A stretch of 64,000 bases of DNA from Permianibacter fluminis (GCF_013179735.1 NZ_JABMEG010000001.1:1984001-2048000); one strand, 5' to 3'; shown: positions 6,890-19,727, numbered from the stretch's first letter. The notes: generated by a model from the letters alone, not told the origin. Made by a program: numbers and translations.

Positions 6890-9781
6890 TCAGAACGTGG
6901 TGGTTGCCCGCAGGTACAGGAAGCGGCCTTTGTTATCGTAGGTGCGGAAATCGGTATCACCTTCGAAGCCGGTGTACAGCCGCGGTGGTTGCTTGTCGGT
7001 CAGGTTTTCGACGCCGAGACTGAACCGGGTTGCCAGCGCTGAGGCCGCCCACGACACTTGCAGGTCGTGATAGAGATAAGCCGGCACCACCCGGTCAGAC
7101 GGATCGGCGTTCGGGCAATCGGTGGCCCAATCGGCTGGTGCGGTATTGCTCAGGCATTCGTCGGCCTGAACGCCGCTTTCACGAACCGAATGGATGTAGC
7201 GCATGGTCCAGCTGGCGTCCCAGTCACCCAGGCTCCAATCCAGCGTTGCCAAGGCCCGCACCCGACCAAAATGGCCATCACCGCCGCGCGACTGGTCCAC
7301 GAACAAGCCGGCATTTTCGACCAGCGATTCGGCGACACCTGCTACCGCTTCCTTGTCGTACTTGATGAAATAGGTCGCATCCAGATTGAACTTGAATCGA
7401 CCGAACGCGGTTTCATCGAACAGGTAGCGGATATTCCAGTCGATACCTTCGACATCGAGCGCGCCGACGTTGGAGGTTGGATCATCGATCTGGGAATTGC
7501 CTTCCGACCAGCTGCCGAACGCATCGCGATGGATACGATCGCAATACAGACCGCGGCTGAAGCACAGATCCAGAATATTCTGGGTACCGACCGTGGAAAT
7601 GGTGTCCTCCAACTCGACATGGAACCAGTCGATAGTGGTCGACAGATTGCTCAGAAAGCTCGGCTGATACAGCATGCCGAACGTCAGCATGGTGCCGGTT
7701 TCCGGGCTCAGATCCGCGTTGCCGGATTGAATGGCGGTCAGCTGATCAAACGGGCTGTTGTAATTGCCGTTGCGCGGCACGCCAACGCAGGCCTCGGCTG
7801 CATGCGGGTTGGCATCGACAATGGCCTGCGTCAGTCCGGTGCAGGGGTCGGTAAACTCGGCTGCGCTTTCCAGTCGGCCGGTGTAGAGGTCGGTCATGGT
7901 TGGCGAGCGGAACACTTCGGCCCAGGTGCTGCGAATTTTCAAATCCGCCCAGGGCTTGTACAGCAAACTGACTTTGCTGTTGGTGGTGCGACCAAAGGTT
8001 GAATAATCCGAGGCCCGGCTGCCGATGTTCAATTCGAGCAGTTCGGCGCCCGGCACATTCGCCAGCAGCGGCACATTCAATTCGAAATACAGTTCGCTGA
8101 TGTCGTACTCACCGAAGATCGGATCGTTTTCGATGCCATCGACGGTACGCTGCACCGCCAGGAAATCCGGATCAAAATCGTAATCGGTCCAGCGCCACTG
8201 GTAACCGGCGGCCAGCGCCAGCAGGCCAGCGGGCAGCTCGATCAGATCGCCGGTGATGGTCGCTTCGGCAACTTGCTGGTGCTGGGCCAGCACATCATGG
8301 GTATGCGGCTGAATTTGCGTCAGCAACTGCGCCACGGCCGGATCACTCGGGTCGAGGTTGTACAGATTGACCGGCGTGCAATTGGCAATCGGATTGCCGA
8401 CCGTACCGCAACTGTAACTGCCATCGCCATTCTGGAAGGCGGGCCCAAGCGCATTCAACAATGGGGTCGAATAGACAAAGCCGCGGTTGGTGGTCAGCTG
8501 CTTTTGTTCCGACCAGCTGTAATAGACATCCCAATCCCAGCTGCCGATGCTGCCGCGCAAACCATTGGTCATTTCGATGTTGCTGGTTTCCACTTCGGTG
8601 ATGCGCGGACCGGTCAGCTCCATCCGGATGCCGTTGTCCAGATCGAGCGTGACGCCGAATGGGTTGAACGGATTGCTGGCGTCGATGACCAGACCGTTCT
8701 GCGGTGCCGGCGCAATCTGGGCATGTGCTTCGACATCGACATAGCTGGCATAGCCGTAATATTCGATGTCGTGCGGCAGGTTGTACGTGCCCTGGACAAA
8801 GAAGTGTTTGCGCTCCTGCGGTGTCAGCACCAGATTGGTGGTCTGGTAGTTGTAACTGTCGTTGCCGGCGCCATCAAAAATGAAACAGCGGTAATCGCTG
8901 CCGGCGGTGCCCTGGCTACCATGATTGGTGGTCAGGTAGACCGCGTCGTTGACGTCATCGCCATCCAGATCCAGCAGGGTGCAGGCTGGCGAACTCAGGT
9001 CGGCGCCGGCGGCCGTGGCAGCATCGATCGGCACCAGTGTGCGGCCCCACGGCGGCGTCGGGCTGCCGGTTTCATAAACAGCTCCATCATAGAGCTGGCG
9101 ATCGACGCGGCTGAAATCGCGATCGGCGGCCGAGATCGCGCCCTGCTTGGTGTAGTTCATGCCAAACACCAGATTGCCGCTGTCGGAGTTGACGCCGTTG
9201 ATCACTTCAACCTGATTGCGATGGCCGTCGTCCTCGCTGGTGCGACCATAGGTGGCAGTGACTTCAACACCGGTGAAATTCTTGCGGGTGATCACGTTGA
9301 CGACGCCGGCAATGGCATCAGAACCGTAAATAGCCGACGCACCATCCTTCAGCACTTCAATGCGATCAACCAGCGCCAGCGGAATCGAGTTGATGTCCTG
9401 GGTCAGCATCCGCCGGCCATTGAGCAGCAGCAGGGTGCGGTCTTCGCCTAGTCCGCGCAGCGACACTTTGGAAGCGCCATCGCCACCGCCATTGTTGACC
9501 TGCGGATTGGTTGCAGCGCCGGAGACGGTCGGCATTTCCTGCAGCAGTTCGCCTATGGTGCCGACCCCGGATTTTTCGATGCCGCTGCGGTCGATTGTGT
9601 AGACCGGGTTGACGCCTTCGACGTCGACCCGCTTGATGCGTGAACCGGTAATCTCGACCCGTTCAGCGCTGCCGTCATCGGCCGCGTCGGCGGCATAGGC
9701 GCTCGGTATGGCCAGCGCCAGTGCCGTCATGGCAAAGAGTGACCAGCGCGTGCTGGCCGTTGTTGCAGTGAGGTCGCTCAT
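6890..9781 (-). CDS. TonB-dependent outer-membrane receptor (first of two)
   Basis: 963 residues. The signal peptide ends near SAYAADAADD. The plug begins RVEITGSRIKRVDVEG and includes VSLRGLGEDRTLLLLNGRR, RIEVLKDGASAIYGSDAIAGV and NVITRK. The remainder is a beta-barrel ending in a terminal phenylalanine (LRATTTF), the outer-membrane insertion signal. Such receptors import substrates with energy from TonB-ExbBD; the GSRIKR group is abundant in xanthomonads and alteromonads, and the substrate cannot be inferred. AGGAG is 8 bases before the ATG. It lies downstream of a second receptor on the same strand, with strong inverted repeats between. Confidence 0.94.
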   Translation of the reverse strand: MSDLTATTASTRWSLFAMTALALAIPSAYAADAADDGSAERVEITGSRIKRVDVEGVNPVYTIDRSGIEKSGVGTIGELLQEMPTVSGAATNPQVNNGGGDGASKVSLRGLGEDRTLLLLNGRRMLTQDINSIPLALVDRIEVLKDGASAIYGSDAIAGVVNVITRKNFTGVEVTATYGRTSEDDGHRNQVEVINGVNSDSGNLVFGMNYTKQGAISAADRDFSRVDRQLYDGAVYETGSPTPPWGRTLVPIDAATAAGADLSSPACTLLDLDGDDVNDAVYLTTNHGSQGTAGSDYRCFIFDGAGNDSYNYQTTNLVLTPQERKHFFVQGTYNLPHDIEYYGYASYVDVEAHAQIAPAPQNGLVIDASNPFNPFGVTLDLDNGIRMELTGPRITEVETSNIEMTNGLRGSIGSWDWDVYYSWSEQKQLTTNRGFVYSTPLLNALGPAFQNGDGSYSCGTVGNPIANCTPVNLYNLDPSDPAVAQLLTQIQPHTHDVLAQHQQVAEATITGDLIELPAGLLALAAGYQWRWTDYDFDPDFLAVQRTVDGIENDPIFGEYDISELYFELNVPLLANVPGAELLELNIGSRASDYSTFGRTTNSKVSLLYKPWADLKIRSTWAEVFRSPTMTDLYTGRLESAAEFTDPCTGLTQAIVDANPHAAEACVGVPRNGNYNSPFDQLTAIQSGNADLSPETGTMLTFGMLYQPSFLSNLSTTIDWFHVELEDTISTVGTQNILDLCFSRGLYCDRIHRDAFGSWSEGNSQIDDPTSNVGALDVEGIDWNIRYLFDETAFGRFKFNLDATYFIKYDKEAVAGVAESLVENAGLFVDQSRGGDGHFGRVRALATLDWSLGDWDASWTMRYIHSVRESGVQADECLSNTAPADWATDCPNADPSDRVVPAYLYHDLQVSWAASALATRFSLGVENLTDKQPPRLYTGFEGDTDFRTYDNKGRFLYLRATTTF

Positions 9782-10001
9782 GTTTTTTTCTCCTGTCTAT
9801 TACACGTCATGCGCCGGGGCGAGCGGTAACTGGCCCGTTCGTGCAATGAAACACAGCGGCAATGGCGAGACGATGGAGCTGGCATGGAATGGCCATCACC
9901 AAACGATGGAATGTGAATATGTTGGAAAAAAGTTCCGGCAAATCACCGGCAAAATGTCGCAGCGATGACGAGTTGGCTTGCGCGGCACTTGGCATAGGGA
10001 T

Positions 10002-10039
10002 GAAACGACAAGAGCGCCATCAGGCGCTCTTGTCGTTTC
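10002..10039. terminator. 17-bp perfect inverted repeat, terminator-like
   Basis: GAAACGACAAGAGCGCC (10002-10018) and its exact complement GGCGCTCTTGTCGTTTC (10023-10039) flank an ATCA loop. It lies downstream of the receptor gene at 10117-12930, read on the minus strand. The short T-rich ends (TTTC) make it a plausible terminator, although a classical U tract is weak. Confidence 0.6.
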
Positions 10040-10078
10040 GTTGATGTTATGTCCAGTTGATATGGTTTCCCGCTTAAC

Positions 10079-10110
10079 AGCGGATGTCCGAATTACCCCG
10101 GACATCCGCT
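10079..10110. terminator. Second hairpin after receptor gene
   Basis: AGCGGATGTCCG (10079-10090) and CGGACATCCGCT (10099-10110) form a 12-bp perfect stem with an 8-base loop. It starts only six bases after the stop of the minus-strand receptor gene. There is no T tract, so it may protect the mRNA end or help the hairpin at 10002-10039 rather than terminate alone. Confidence 0.45.
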
Positions 10111-10116
10111 CACCAC

Positions 10117-12930
10117 TCAGAAGCTGTGGCTGTATTCCAGGAACAGCTCACGACCAACCGCGTTGTACTGGCCGGCATAGAAATACGGCCAGGCGTTCTG
10201 GGTCTTGTCCACCTGTGCTTCGGTATTGAGCAGGTTGTTGACAATCAGGCTGAGCCGGTCGCCGTCGGTAACTTGCCAGGCAGTCGACAGGTTATAGATT
10301 GTCCACGGGTCCAGTCGATCATTCGAGGCGTAGTTGGCGATCGAACCGACCCGGCTGGCGAACAGCGTGGTGGCCCAATCTCCAAGCGTCCAGGTCACGG
10401 AACCGCGCAAGCGACTGCGTGCTTCACCGTTCAGGAACTTGTTGTCGCGATAGTCCTTGTCGATCGGATCTTCCTTATATTGTTGCAGCTGGGTTTCAAG
10501 CACATGGGTCCAGTTCAGGCTGAAGGCAAAATCGCCGAAGCCGGTTTCGCGCCAGTCATAAGTCAGCTGAGCGTCCAGACCTTTTTGCCGTTGCAGGCCG
10601 GTGTTGATGGGATCTTGCCGTACCTGCTGCACTTGTTCGGCAATGGGTGAGCCATCGTCAGGCCAACGCTCGATGCGCGCGAAAGCGTCCAGGCATTCCG
10701 CCGAGCCGGCATCGACCGGATTGCCACCGCGATCGGTCCCGATGCGGCACGCCGCTTCCACCGCGAGCAGATTGGGCAGACTCAAGTCATTGACGATGCC
10801 GGTCAGTTCGATGTCGTAGTAATCGAGGGTAAAGGACAGATCGTCCGTAATGTCCCAGGCCATGCCTACGGTGTACGAGGTGCCTTCTTCCTCCTCCAGT
10901 TCCGGATTGCCGGCGCGGGTGCCGAACACCGTGTAGGTTTCGCCGCATTCACCGAGCGGCGTATCCGGTTCGTTCTGCCGGCACAGATATTCGTCGATGA
11001 TGCTGGTGTAGAAGCCGCTCTCATCGCTGAACACATAGTGCATGTCGGGCGCCCGGAAGCTGGTGGCATATTTTGCCCGTAGCAACAAGTTGTCGAGTGG
11101 CCGGTATTCGAGACCAAGCCCGTAGGTGATCGCGTCATCAACCGCGGTGATGTCATCGTATTTGTCGTAGCGCGCTGACGGGGTCAGCCGCAATTGCTCG
11201 GTCAGCGGTACGCTGAGTTCCACACCAACTGCCATCCGGTCACGTTCGCCACCGCCACCGGTGCCGGTCAAACCCCACCAGCCCTCGCCTTCGGTGTTGA
11301 ATGTGCGGTTGTCGAGTTTGATGTCATACGACTGAGTGCCCCATTCGACCACGCTGGCGAACTGGACTGCGCCGGCGTCCAGCTCGAACAGATCGCCACT
11401 GAGGCTGGCGCTGATCGTGGTGGAGTCGGAGTCGGCGTCGTTGGTGGCGATACCCATCAGCGAATTCATCTGCTCGCGACTCAGCGGGTTGTAGAACCGA
11501 TCGAGATCGAGCGTGAAGATCGGGAAGCCAGAAATCTCCCCTTGTTGATCGCCAAGGAAATAGCTGTTGATGGCTTCTTCCTTGAACCGGTGTTCGCGGC
11601 TGGCGAAATCGGCGGCGTTGTGGCTGATGGCCAGATCCAGATCGTAGCTGCCGGCCAAGGTGGTACGGAATCCAACTGCCAGATCAAAGGCTTCTTCGGT
11701 GAAATTCTGGGTTTGCTCGCCAGTTTCGCTCGGCTGGAAGACCCGTTGTACCGTGATCAGATCATCGAACGCCGGGTCGTAGTAATAACCGCCGTTGACG
11801 CTGCCCCACCAGAGCCGGAAATTGCTGTGCTTCGATTCGCTCTTCCACAGATAGCTGCTGGCGTAAAACTCGCTGTCGGTGCCGACCGGCACCACCAGAC
11901 TGCCGTAAAGCGTGTGCCACTCGCGATCACCGCGTAGCGATTCGTCACCGGCGCCGTCGCGGCCGCAATAGAAACCGCGACCGGGGCGGAACGCATATTC
12001 CATGTCATGAAAGCGGTCGCAGACCGCTTCGGTCGGATCAATGTATTCGACCAGCGTGCCGCTCAGAATCAGCAACTCGCGATCGAGAATGGCCGGGCCG
12101 GTCAGCGTTGGGTTGTCGCTGCGACTGTCGGTGTAGGAGCGGTCCTTGCCGAAAATCGGTTCCCGTTTCATGTACTCGTACGCGAAGGTCAGGTTGGCAT
12201 CACCAAAATTGTGGCCGCCGACCAGCTGCAGCTTGCGCGACTCGCCACCGCCTTCCGTGGTGTCGCCAAGCCGCACGGTGGCGGTCAGACCGTCGTAGTC
12301 CTTGCGGGTAATGATGTTGACGACGCCAGCGACCGCATCCGAACCGTAAATCGACGAAGCACCACCGGACAGGATCTCGATCCGATCCACCATCGCCGCC
12401 GGGATTTGGGCCAGGTTGAAGAAATTGCTCTGGCCGTTATAGGGCTGCGGATAGTCAGCGACCCGACGGCCATTGAGCAAATAAAGGGTCAGGCCCGGAC
12501 CAAAACCGCGCAGGTTCAGCGTTTCGGCATTGGGCGTGAACGAGTTGGCGTATTGCTCGCCCTGCACGGCGCCGGTTGCCTGCGACAGCGAGCGCAGTGC
12601 GTCGAACACCGTGTTGAAACCTTCCTTGTTCATGTCGTCGGCGCTGATGGTAATGACGGGACTCGGCCCTTCCAGCTCGCTGCGTTTGATGCGCGAGCCG
12701 GTGACTTCGATCCGTTCTTCCTTGTCATCAGTACTGGTGCTGGCGCTGTCGGCGGCGATGCTGACCGTCGAATTCAAGCCAGTGAAAGCGAGCAGCGCGG
12801 CGTGCACGCCGATCACGGTGGCGGAAAGTCGGGTGCTTGCGGTGCCAGTTGTCGATGATGCGACCAGAGCCGAATCTGGCGCAGCGGGGGTGAATGCCGC
12901 ACGGCGGCGCTTCCATTTGCTGAGGGGCAT
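10117..12930 (-). CDS. TonB-dependent outer-membrane receptor (second of two)
   Basis: 937 residues. The start is placed at the ATG of MPLSKWKRRRAAF because AGGAGAAAGCC lies directly before it; a longer frame exists. A basic N-terminus and hydrophobic stretch (LSATVIGVHAALLAFTG) give a long export signal. The plug has RIEVTGSRIKRSELEG, LNLRGFGPGLTLYLLNGRR, RIEILSGGASSIYGSDAVAGV and NIITRK. The barrel ends in LEYSHSF. It is the same receptor family as the gene downstream, but the two differ widely outside the plug motifs, so they probably take different substrates. A palindrome upstream (13043-13057) may be its operator. Confidence 0.93.
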   Translation of the reverse strand: MPLSKWKRRRAAFTPAAPDSALVASSTTGTASTRLSATVIGVHAALLAFTGLNSTVSIAADSASTSTDDKEERIEVTGSRIKRSELEGPSPVITISADDMNKEGFNTVFDALRSLSQATGAVQGEQYANSFTPNAETLNLRGFGPGLTLYLLNGRRVADYPQPYNGQSNFFNLAQIPAAMVDRIEILSGGASSIYGSDAVAGVVNIITRKDYDGLTATVRLGDTTEGGGESRKLQLVGGHNFGDANLTFAYEYMKREPIFGKDRSYTDSRSDNPTLTGPAILDRELLILSGTLVEYIDPTEAVCDRFHDMEYAFRPGRGFYCGRDGAGDESLRGDREWHTLYGSLVVPVGTDSEFYASSYLWKSESKHSNFRLWWGSVNGGYYYDPAFDDLITVQRVFQPSETGEQTQNFTEEAFDLAVGFRTTLAGSYDLDLAISHNAADFASREHRFKEEAINSYFLGDQQGEISGFPIFTLDLDRFYNPLSREQMNSLMGIATNDADSDSTTISASLSGDLFELDAGAVQFASVVEWGTQSYDIKLDNRTFNTEGEGWWGLTGTGGGGERDRMAVGVELSVPLTEQLRLTPSARYDKYDDITAVDDAITYGLGLEYRPLDNLLLRAKYATSFRAPDMHYVFSDESGFYTSIIDEYLCRQNEPDTPLGECGETYTVFGTRAGNPELEEEEGTSYTVGMAWDITDDLSFTLDYYDIELTGIVNDLSLPNLLAVEAACRIGTDRGGNPVDAGSAECLDAFARIERWPDDGSPIAEQVQQVRQDPINTGLQRQKGLDAQLTYDWRETGFGDFAFSLNWTHVLETQLQQYKEDPIDKDYRDNKFLNGEARSRLRGSVTWTLGDWATTLFASRVGSIANYASNDRLDPWTIYNLSTAWQVTDGDRLSLIVNNLLNTEAQVDKTQNAWPYFYAGQYNAVGRELFLEYSHSF

Positions 12931-13626
12931 TGGCTTTCTCCTGTTGTGATTGTTGTCGTGGCACAACGAGTCGGCAAAAAAACGATGCCGTGATCCCTGC
13001 CACGATCCCTCTCAACTTCACATTCGCGTTTCACAGGAGCAATGGAAGCGCATTCCAATGGCGATGTAATTTGCATTGTCCGAAATTGTGTCGGAGCTGT
13101 AAGCGAGTGTTTTTCGGCAGCGGCGTGCGGGCGATGTAAATAATGCACAGCATCCACCGCGCCGCCTGTGCGGATGTGGCGGTGCTGATCTGGCGTTACG
13201 CGTGCGGTGCTCGGTGCAGTGGGAAAGTCAGGCAGAAAAATGAGCGGGAATGGCCTGAGAAAAGAAGGATGGCGGAGTAGAACGGGACAAATCAGGTCGT
13301 GTCCTCACCCAGGGAGCCAGCGCGAGCCAATTGCTCCCGGGCTGGAAAATAAGGCAATTTCACGCGGCAATCGCCGCAACGGCTGACGATTGCGTTTGCT
13401 GCATCTCCGCCATCCGACCTGCAGCAGAAACCACCAAGGCCAGGGGAAACCTTGGTCACGCAGGTCATGCCGATGCAGAGGCAATATTACCGATCGGCAC
13501 CGCGCAAAAGTGCCACATTCGCGTCCCGGTTTCGATGTAATTTCATTCTCGTCGGCATGCATTGAGATAACAGTTGTTTCTCAGCGCTGTTGCGATTTGC
13601 AAAACTTTTTTCCGGGAGATGTCGTC
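12931..13626. other. Divergent intergenic region, no gene seen
   Basis: 696 bases between the divergent receptor gene and the winged-helix regulator. Short open frames here have no recognisable product, signal or ribosome site. The region should contain both promoters; one palindromic operator candidate is listed at 13043-13057. Confidence 0.55.
13043..13057. promoter_or_regulatory. Palindromic operator candidate upstream of receptor gene
   Basis: TGGAAGCGCATTCCA is a 15-bp near-perfect palindrome (arms TGGAA and TTCCA) about 115 bases upstream of the receptor start. The shape and the CG-containing centre resemble LacI-family operators that control many TonB-receptor loci. No LacI gene is in the window, so the assignment is inference. 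Confidence 0.35.
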
Positions 13627-14220
13627 GTGTTTGTCAGAATGGAAACTGCACCTGTGGCAACAACCCATGCTGTCTTGGCGCCTCATGCAGTAGCGGCGCC
13701 TCATGCAGTACCTGCGCATCATGCTGTAGCTGCGTCGCCAGCCAACGATGCCCGTCGCAAAGACCTCGCCACGAACGGTTCGCTGCCGGCGAGCCCGCTT
13801 GGTAGCAGACCGGCGCGCGAGGGTGCAGTTCACCAGGAAAAGGGGATGCTGATCATGCGACTCGAAAGCCGATGCTGGATGCTGGGGGAATGCCTGATCG
13901 ATGAAGGCCGGCAGCGGATTGATCGCAGTGGTCTTTCGCAGCCGGTCCGGTTGAAGCTGTTGGCCGTGCTGGTCTGCCTGATTGAGCGCTACCCGAGCCC
14001 GGTGTCGCCGGATGAGTTGCTGGCCGAAGTCTGGGGCCAGTACGAAACGGTGGGCCGGCAGGGCGTCGCCAATGCGGTCTGGGCGCTGCGCCGGCTGCTT
14101 GGCGACGATACCGGCGTGCCGCAATTTATCGAGACCATCCCCCGGCGCGGCTACCGTCTGCTGAGGCCAGCCCAGCCGCTGGAGCGGCAATGGCCCCAGA
14201 TTGAGAAAGTAACTGCCTGA
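13627..14220 (+). CDS. Winged-helix (OmpR/CadC-type) DNA-binding protein
   Basis: 197 residues. The C-terminal half (about 75-187) is a trans_reg_C winged helix: LGECLIDEGRQRI, SPDELLAEVWGQYE, NAVWALRRLLGDD and FIETIPRRGYRLL. There is no receiver domain and no transmembrane helix, so it is neither a response regulator nor full CadC. The N-terminal part has four 18-bp repeats coding for Ala/His/Val/Pro-rich units (13663-13734). GTG at 13627 is chosen because GGGAG sits 8 bases upstream; ATG at 13639 or at 13846 (core domain only) are alternatives. Its divergent position suggests it may control the receptor genes; this is inference. Confidence 0.75.
   Translation: MFVRMETAPVATTHAVLAPHAVAAPHAVPAHHAVAASPANDARRKDLATNGSLPASPLGSRPAREGAVHQEKGMLIMRLESRCWMLGECLIDEGRQRIDRSGLSQPVRLKLLAVLVCLIERYPSPVSPDELLAEVWGQYETVGRQGVANAVWALRRLLGDDTGVPQFIETIPRRGYRLLRPAQPLERQWPQIEKVTA
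13663..13734 (+). repeat. Four 18-bp tandem repeats inside the regulator gene
   Basis: Four consecutive 18-bp units vary around CCTCATGCAGTAGCGGCG and encode Thr-His-Ala-Val-Leu-Ala, Pro-His-Ala-Val-Ala-Ala, Pro-His-Ala-Val-Pro-Ala and His-His-Ala-Val-Ala-Ala. Two units differ at only two bases. The period is a multiple of three, so copy number can change without frameshift. Confidence 0.85.
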
Positions 14221-14303
14221 CAATTCAAAAGCTTAGCCTTTCGACCCGGAGTTTTGGTTTGCCGCCAGCCGGGCCGATTTGCTAGAATTTGCCCCCGTCC
14301 TGA

Positions 14304-16001
<1,698 letters not shown>

Positions 16002-16006
16002 GCTGA

Positions 16007-16894
<888 letters not shown>

Positions 16895-16907
16895 CGCTTA
16901 ACCGGCC

Positions 16908-18340
<1,433 letters not shown>

Positions 18341-18356
18341 GCGACAGTGATGACAT

Positions 18357-18382
18357 GAAAAGCCCGCGCCTGCGGGCTTTTC
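18357..18382 (+). terminator. Rho-independent terminator after eno
   Basis: GAAAAGCCCGC (18357-18367) and GCGGGCTTTTC (18372-18382) form an 11-bp stem with a GCCT loop; the right arm itself contains the T run. Confidence 0.9.
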
Positions 18383-18434
18383 ATTATCCACCGGTTTGAT
18401 ACGACCAACCGGAACAAAAAAAGAGAAACGAGCC

Positions 18435-19055
18435 GTGAAACCGAATGCAATGATGTTGTCGGCCGCGCAGTGGCGTGCCGGCTGGCCGCTCTGGTTGTGG
18501 TTGTTGATTACGGCGGCGCTGTTGCTGTGGCCGGATGCAGTCAGCGAATTGCGCTATCAGCGCCCGGACGTCAACGCGGGAGCCTGGTGGCGGTTGTTCA
18601 CCGCCAATCTGGTGCACAGCAACGGTTGGCATTGGCTGCTCAATGCCGCCAGCGTGGTGTTCCAATACTGGTTGTTTCAGGGCCTTGGCTCGCGGGCGAA
18701 ATGGTGGCTGGTGGCCGCGTTTTGCACGGTTTGCAATGTGCTCGGGATGCACCTGTTTTCGCCGGGCGTGGCTTGGTACGTCGGCATGTCCGGCGCGTTG
18801 TACGGTATTGCAGTGTTCGGTGGTTTGCTGCTGCTGGCCAATCGGGAATGGCTGGTTGGCGGTGTGCTGAGTGCGTATTTGCTGGGCCGAATTTTGTATG
18901 AACAACTGGGTGGCCATACCGAAGAGCTGGCGGAATTGATCGCCGCGCCGGTTGCGGTCGATGCCCATCTCTGGGGGTTGAGCTGTGGTTATCTGCTCGG
19001 TGCGTTGCTGATTGGTATACCGCTGTTGCGTCGGCGCTCAGGCGCGACCCAGTAA
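18435..19055 (+). CDS. rrtA: Rhombosortase (rhomboid-family intramembrane serine protease)
   Basis: 206 residues, about six transmembrane segments. Rhombosortases cleave the C-terminal GlyGly-CTERM sorting signal of exported proteins. Features: WWRLFTANLVHSNGWHWLLN (rhomboid helix-2 His/Asn region), YVGMSGALYG with the catalytic serine (Ser119), and VDAHLWGLSCGY with the catalytic histidine (His178). Short length and the W-R-L-x-T-x-x-L-V-H pattern fit rhombosortase better than GlpG. GTG at 18435 is the chosen start; ATG at 18450 is possible. A probable substrate with a GlyGly-CTERM end is encoded at 60514-61854. The 3' end overlaps the convergent oxygenase gene by 18 bases. Confidence 0.82.
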   Translation: MKPNAMMLSAAQWRAGWPLWLWLLITAALLLWPDAVSELRYQRPDVNAGAWWRLFTANLVHSNGWHWLLNAASVVFQYWLFQGLGSRAKWWLVAAFCTVCNVLGMHLFSPGVAWYVGMSGALYGIAVFGGLLLLANREWLVGGVLSAYLLGRILYEQLGGHTEELAELIAAPVAVDAHLWGLSCGYLLGALLIGIPLLRRRSGATQ

Positions 19056-19727
19056 GCGTTTCAGCCACGGCGGCAGCGGCCGATCACCGCGCCGCCGGAC
19101 CGGAAGATCCGGGTGGCCGGCATTGAATGCCAGGGTGATTCGGTCACCGTCACCGGTATAGGGTTCGACCCGGTGACCGAGCCAACTCGGAAATACCACC
19201 AGCATGCCATCCTGCGGTGTCACCGGGTATTCGTGGTCGCGCCAGCCCACCTCGCAGTCGACGAAATGCGGCACGCTTTGCTGGTTGATGAACACCGTGC
19301 GACCGCCGGCCTGATTGCCACCCGTGCGCACGTAGTAAAACGATGAACCGATCTGGCCGCTGCGGAAATGATCGTGCGCGCGGTTGTAATGACCGGGCCG
19401 ATTCACGTTGGCCCACAGCGCAAACCACCACATCGCCGGGTCCGGGCGCGTGTGCAAGGCAAACGTCAGCATGGCCCAGTCACTGAGCACGGCGCGGGAT
19501 TGCGCCAGAAATGCCTGAATGGCCGGTGCCGGATTGTTCTGCAGATCCTTTGCCGATTGCCAGCCGCCGACATTGCTGCGCTGCACGCTTGGCTGTTGCT
19601 GATAAAGGCTCTGCACCAATGCGATTAGCTCATGGTTGAGTCGCTCGGTATCCGCCAGTGGCTGACAAAAAACCGGGGTCGGGAACAGCGATAGCGGCGG
19701 CGCTGCCGACGACTGGGCAGTATCCAT
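19038..19727 (-). CDS. Putative 2OG-Fe(II) oxygenase (TIGR02466-type)
   Basis: 229 residues. The sequence has a jelly-roll oxygenase pattern: FALWANVNRPGHYNRAHDH supplies the H-x-D-type iron ligands, and PSWLGHRVEPYTGDGDRITL supplies the distal His and the Arg for 2-oxoglutarate. It begins LFPTPVFCQPL, typical of the TIGR02466 family of unknown substrate. The start at MDTAQSS is preferred as GGATG lies about nine bases upstream; longer in-frame starts lack a site. It is convergent with the rhombosortase gene and overlaps its end. Confidence 0.8.
   Translation of the reverse strand: MDTAQSSAAPPLSLFPTPVFCQPLADTERLNHELIALVQSLYQQQPSVQRSNVGGWQSAKDLQNNPAPAIQAFLAQSRAVLSDWAMLTFALHTRPDPAMWWFALWANVNRPGHYNRAHDHFRSGQIGSSFYYVRTGGNQAGGRTVFINQQSVPHFVDCEVGWRDHEYPVTPQDGMLVVFPSWLGHRVEPYTGDGDRITLAFNAGHPDLPVRRRGDRPLPPWLKRLLGRA

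Larger units (their letters stand above)
9782..10116. other. Intergenic region between the two receptor genes
   Basis: No credible gene. The region holds the upstream sequence of the receptor at 6890-9781 and two strong inverted repeats, at 10002-10039 and 10079-10110, described separately. It looks like the end of one transcription unit and the start of the next. Confidence 0.6.

Noticed and set aside
8273-9451. 392-codon plus-strand frame inside the first TonB receptor gene
   Set aside because: Mirror of the receptor coding frame; no start site and no family motif.
13305-13562. Small minus-strand frame upstream of the winged-helix gene
   Set aside because: No ribosome site, signal or family look; it lies in the control region.
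6890-14220. A complete nutrient-utilisation locus around the two TonB receptors
   Set aside because: No SusD-like protein, hydrolase, permease or anti-sigma pair is present, so I do not call a PUL or a sigma-regulated transducer.
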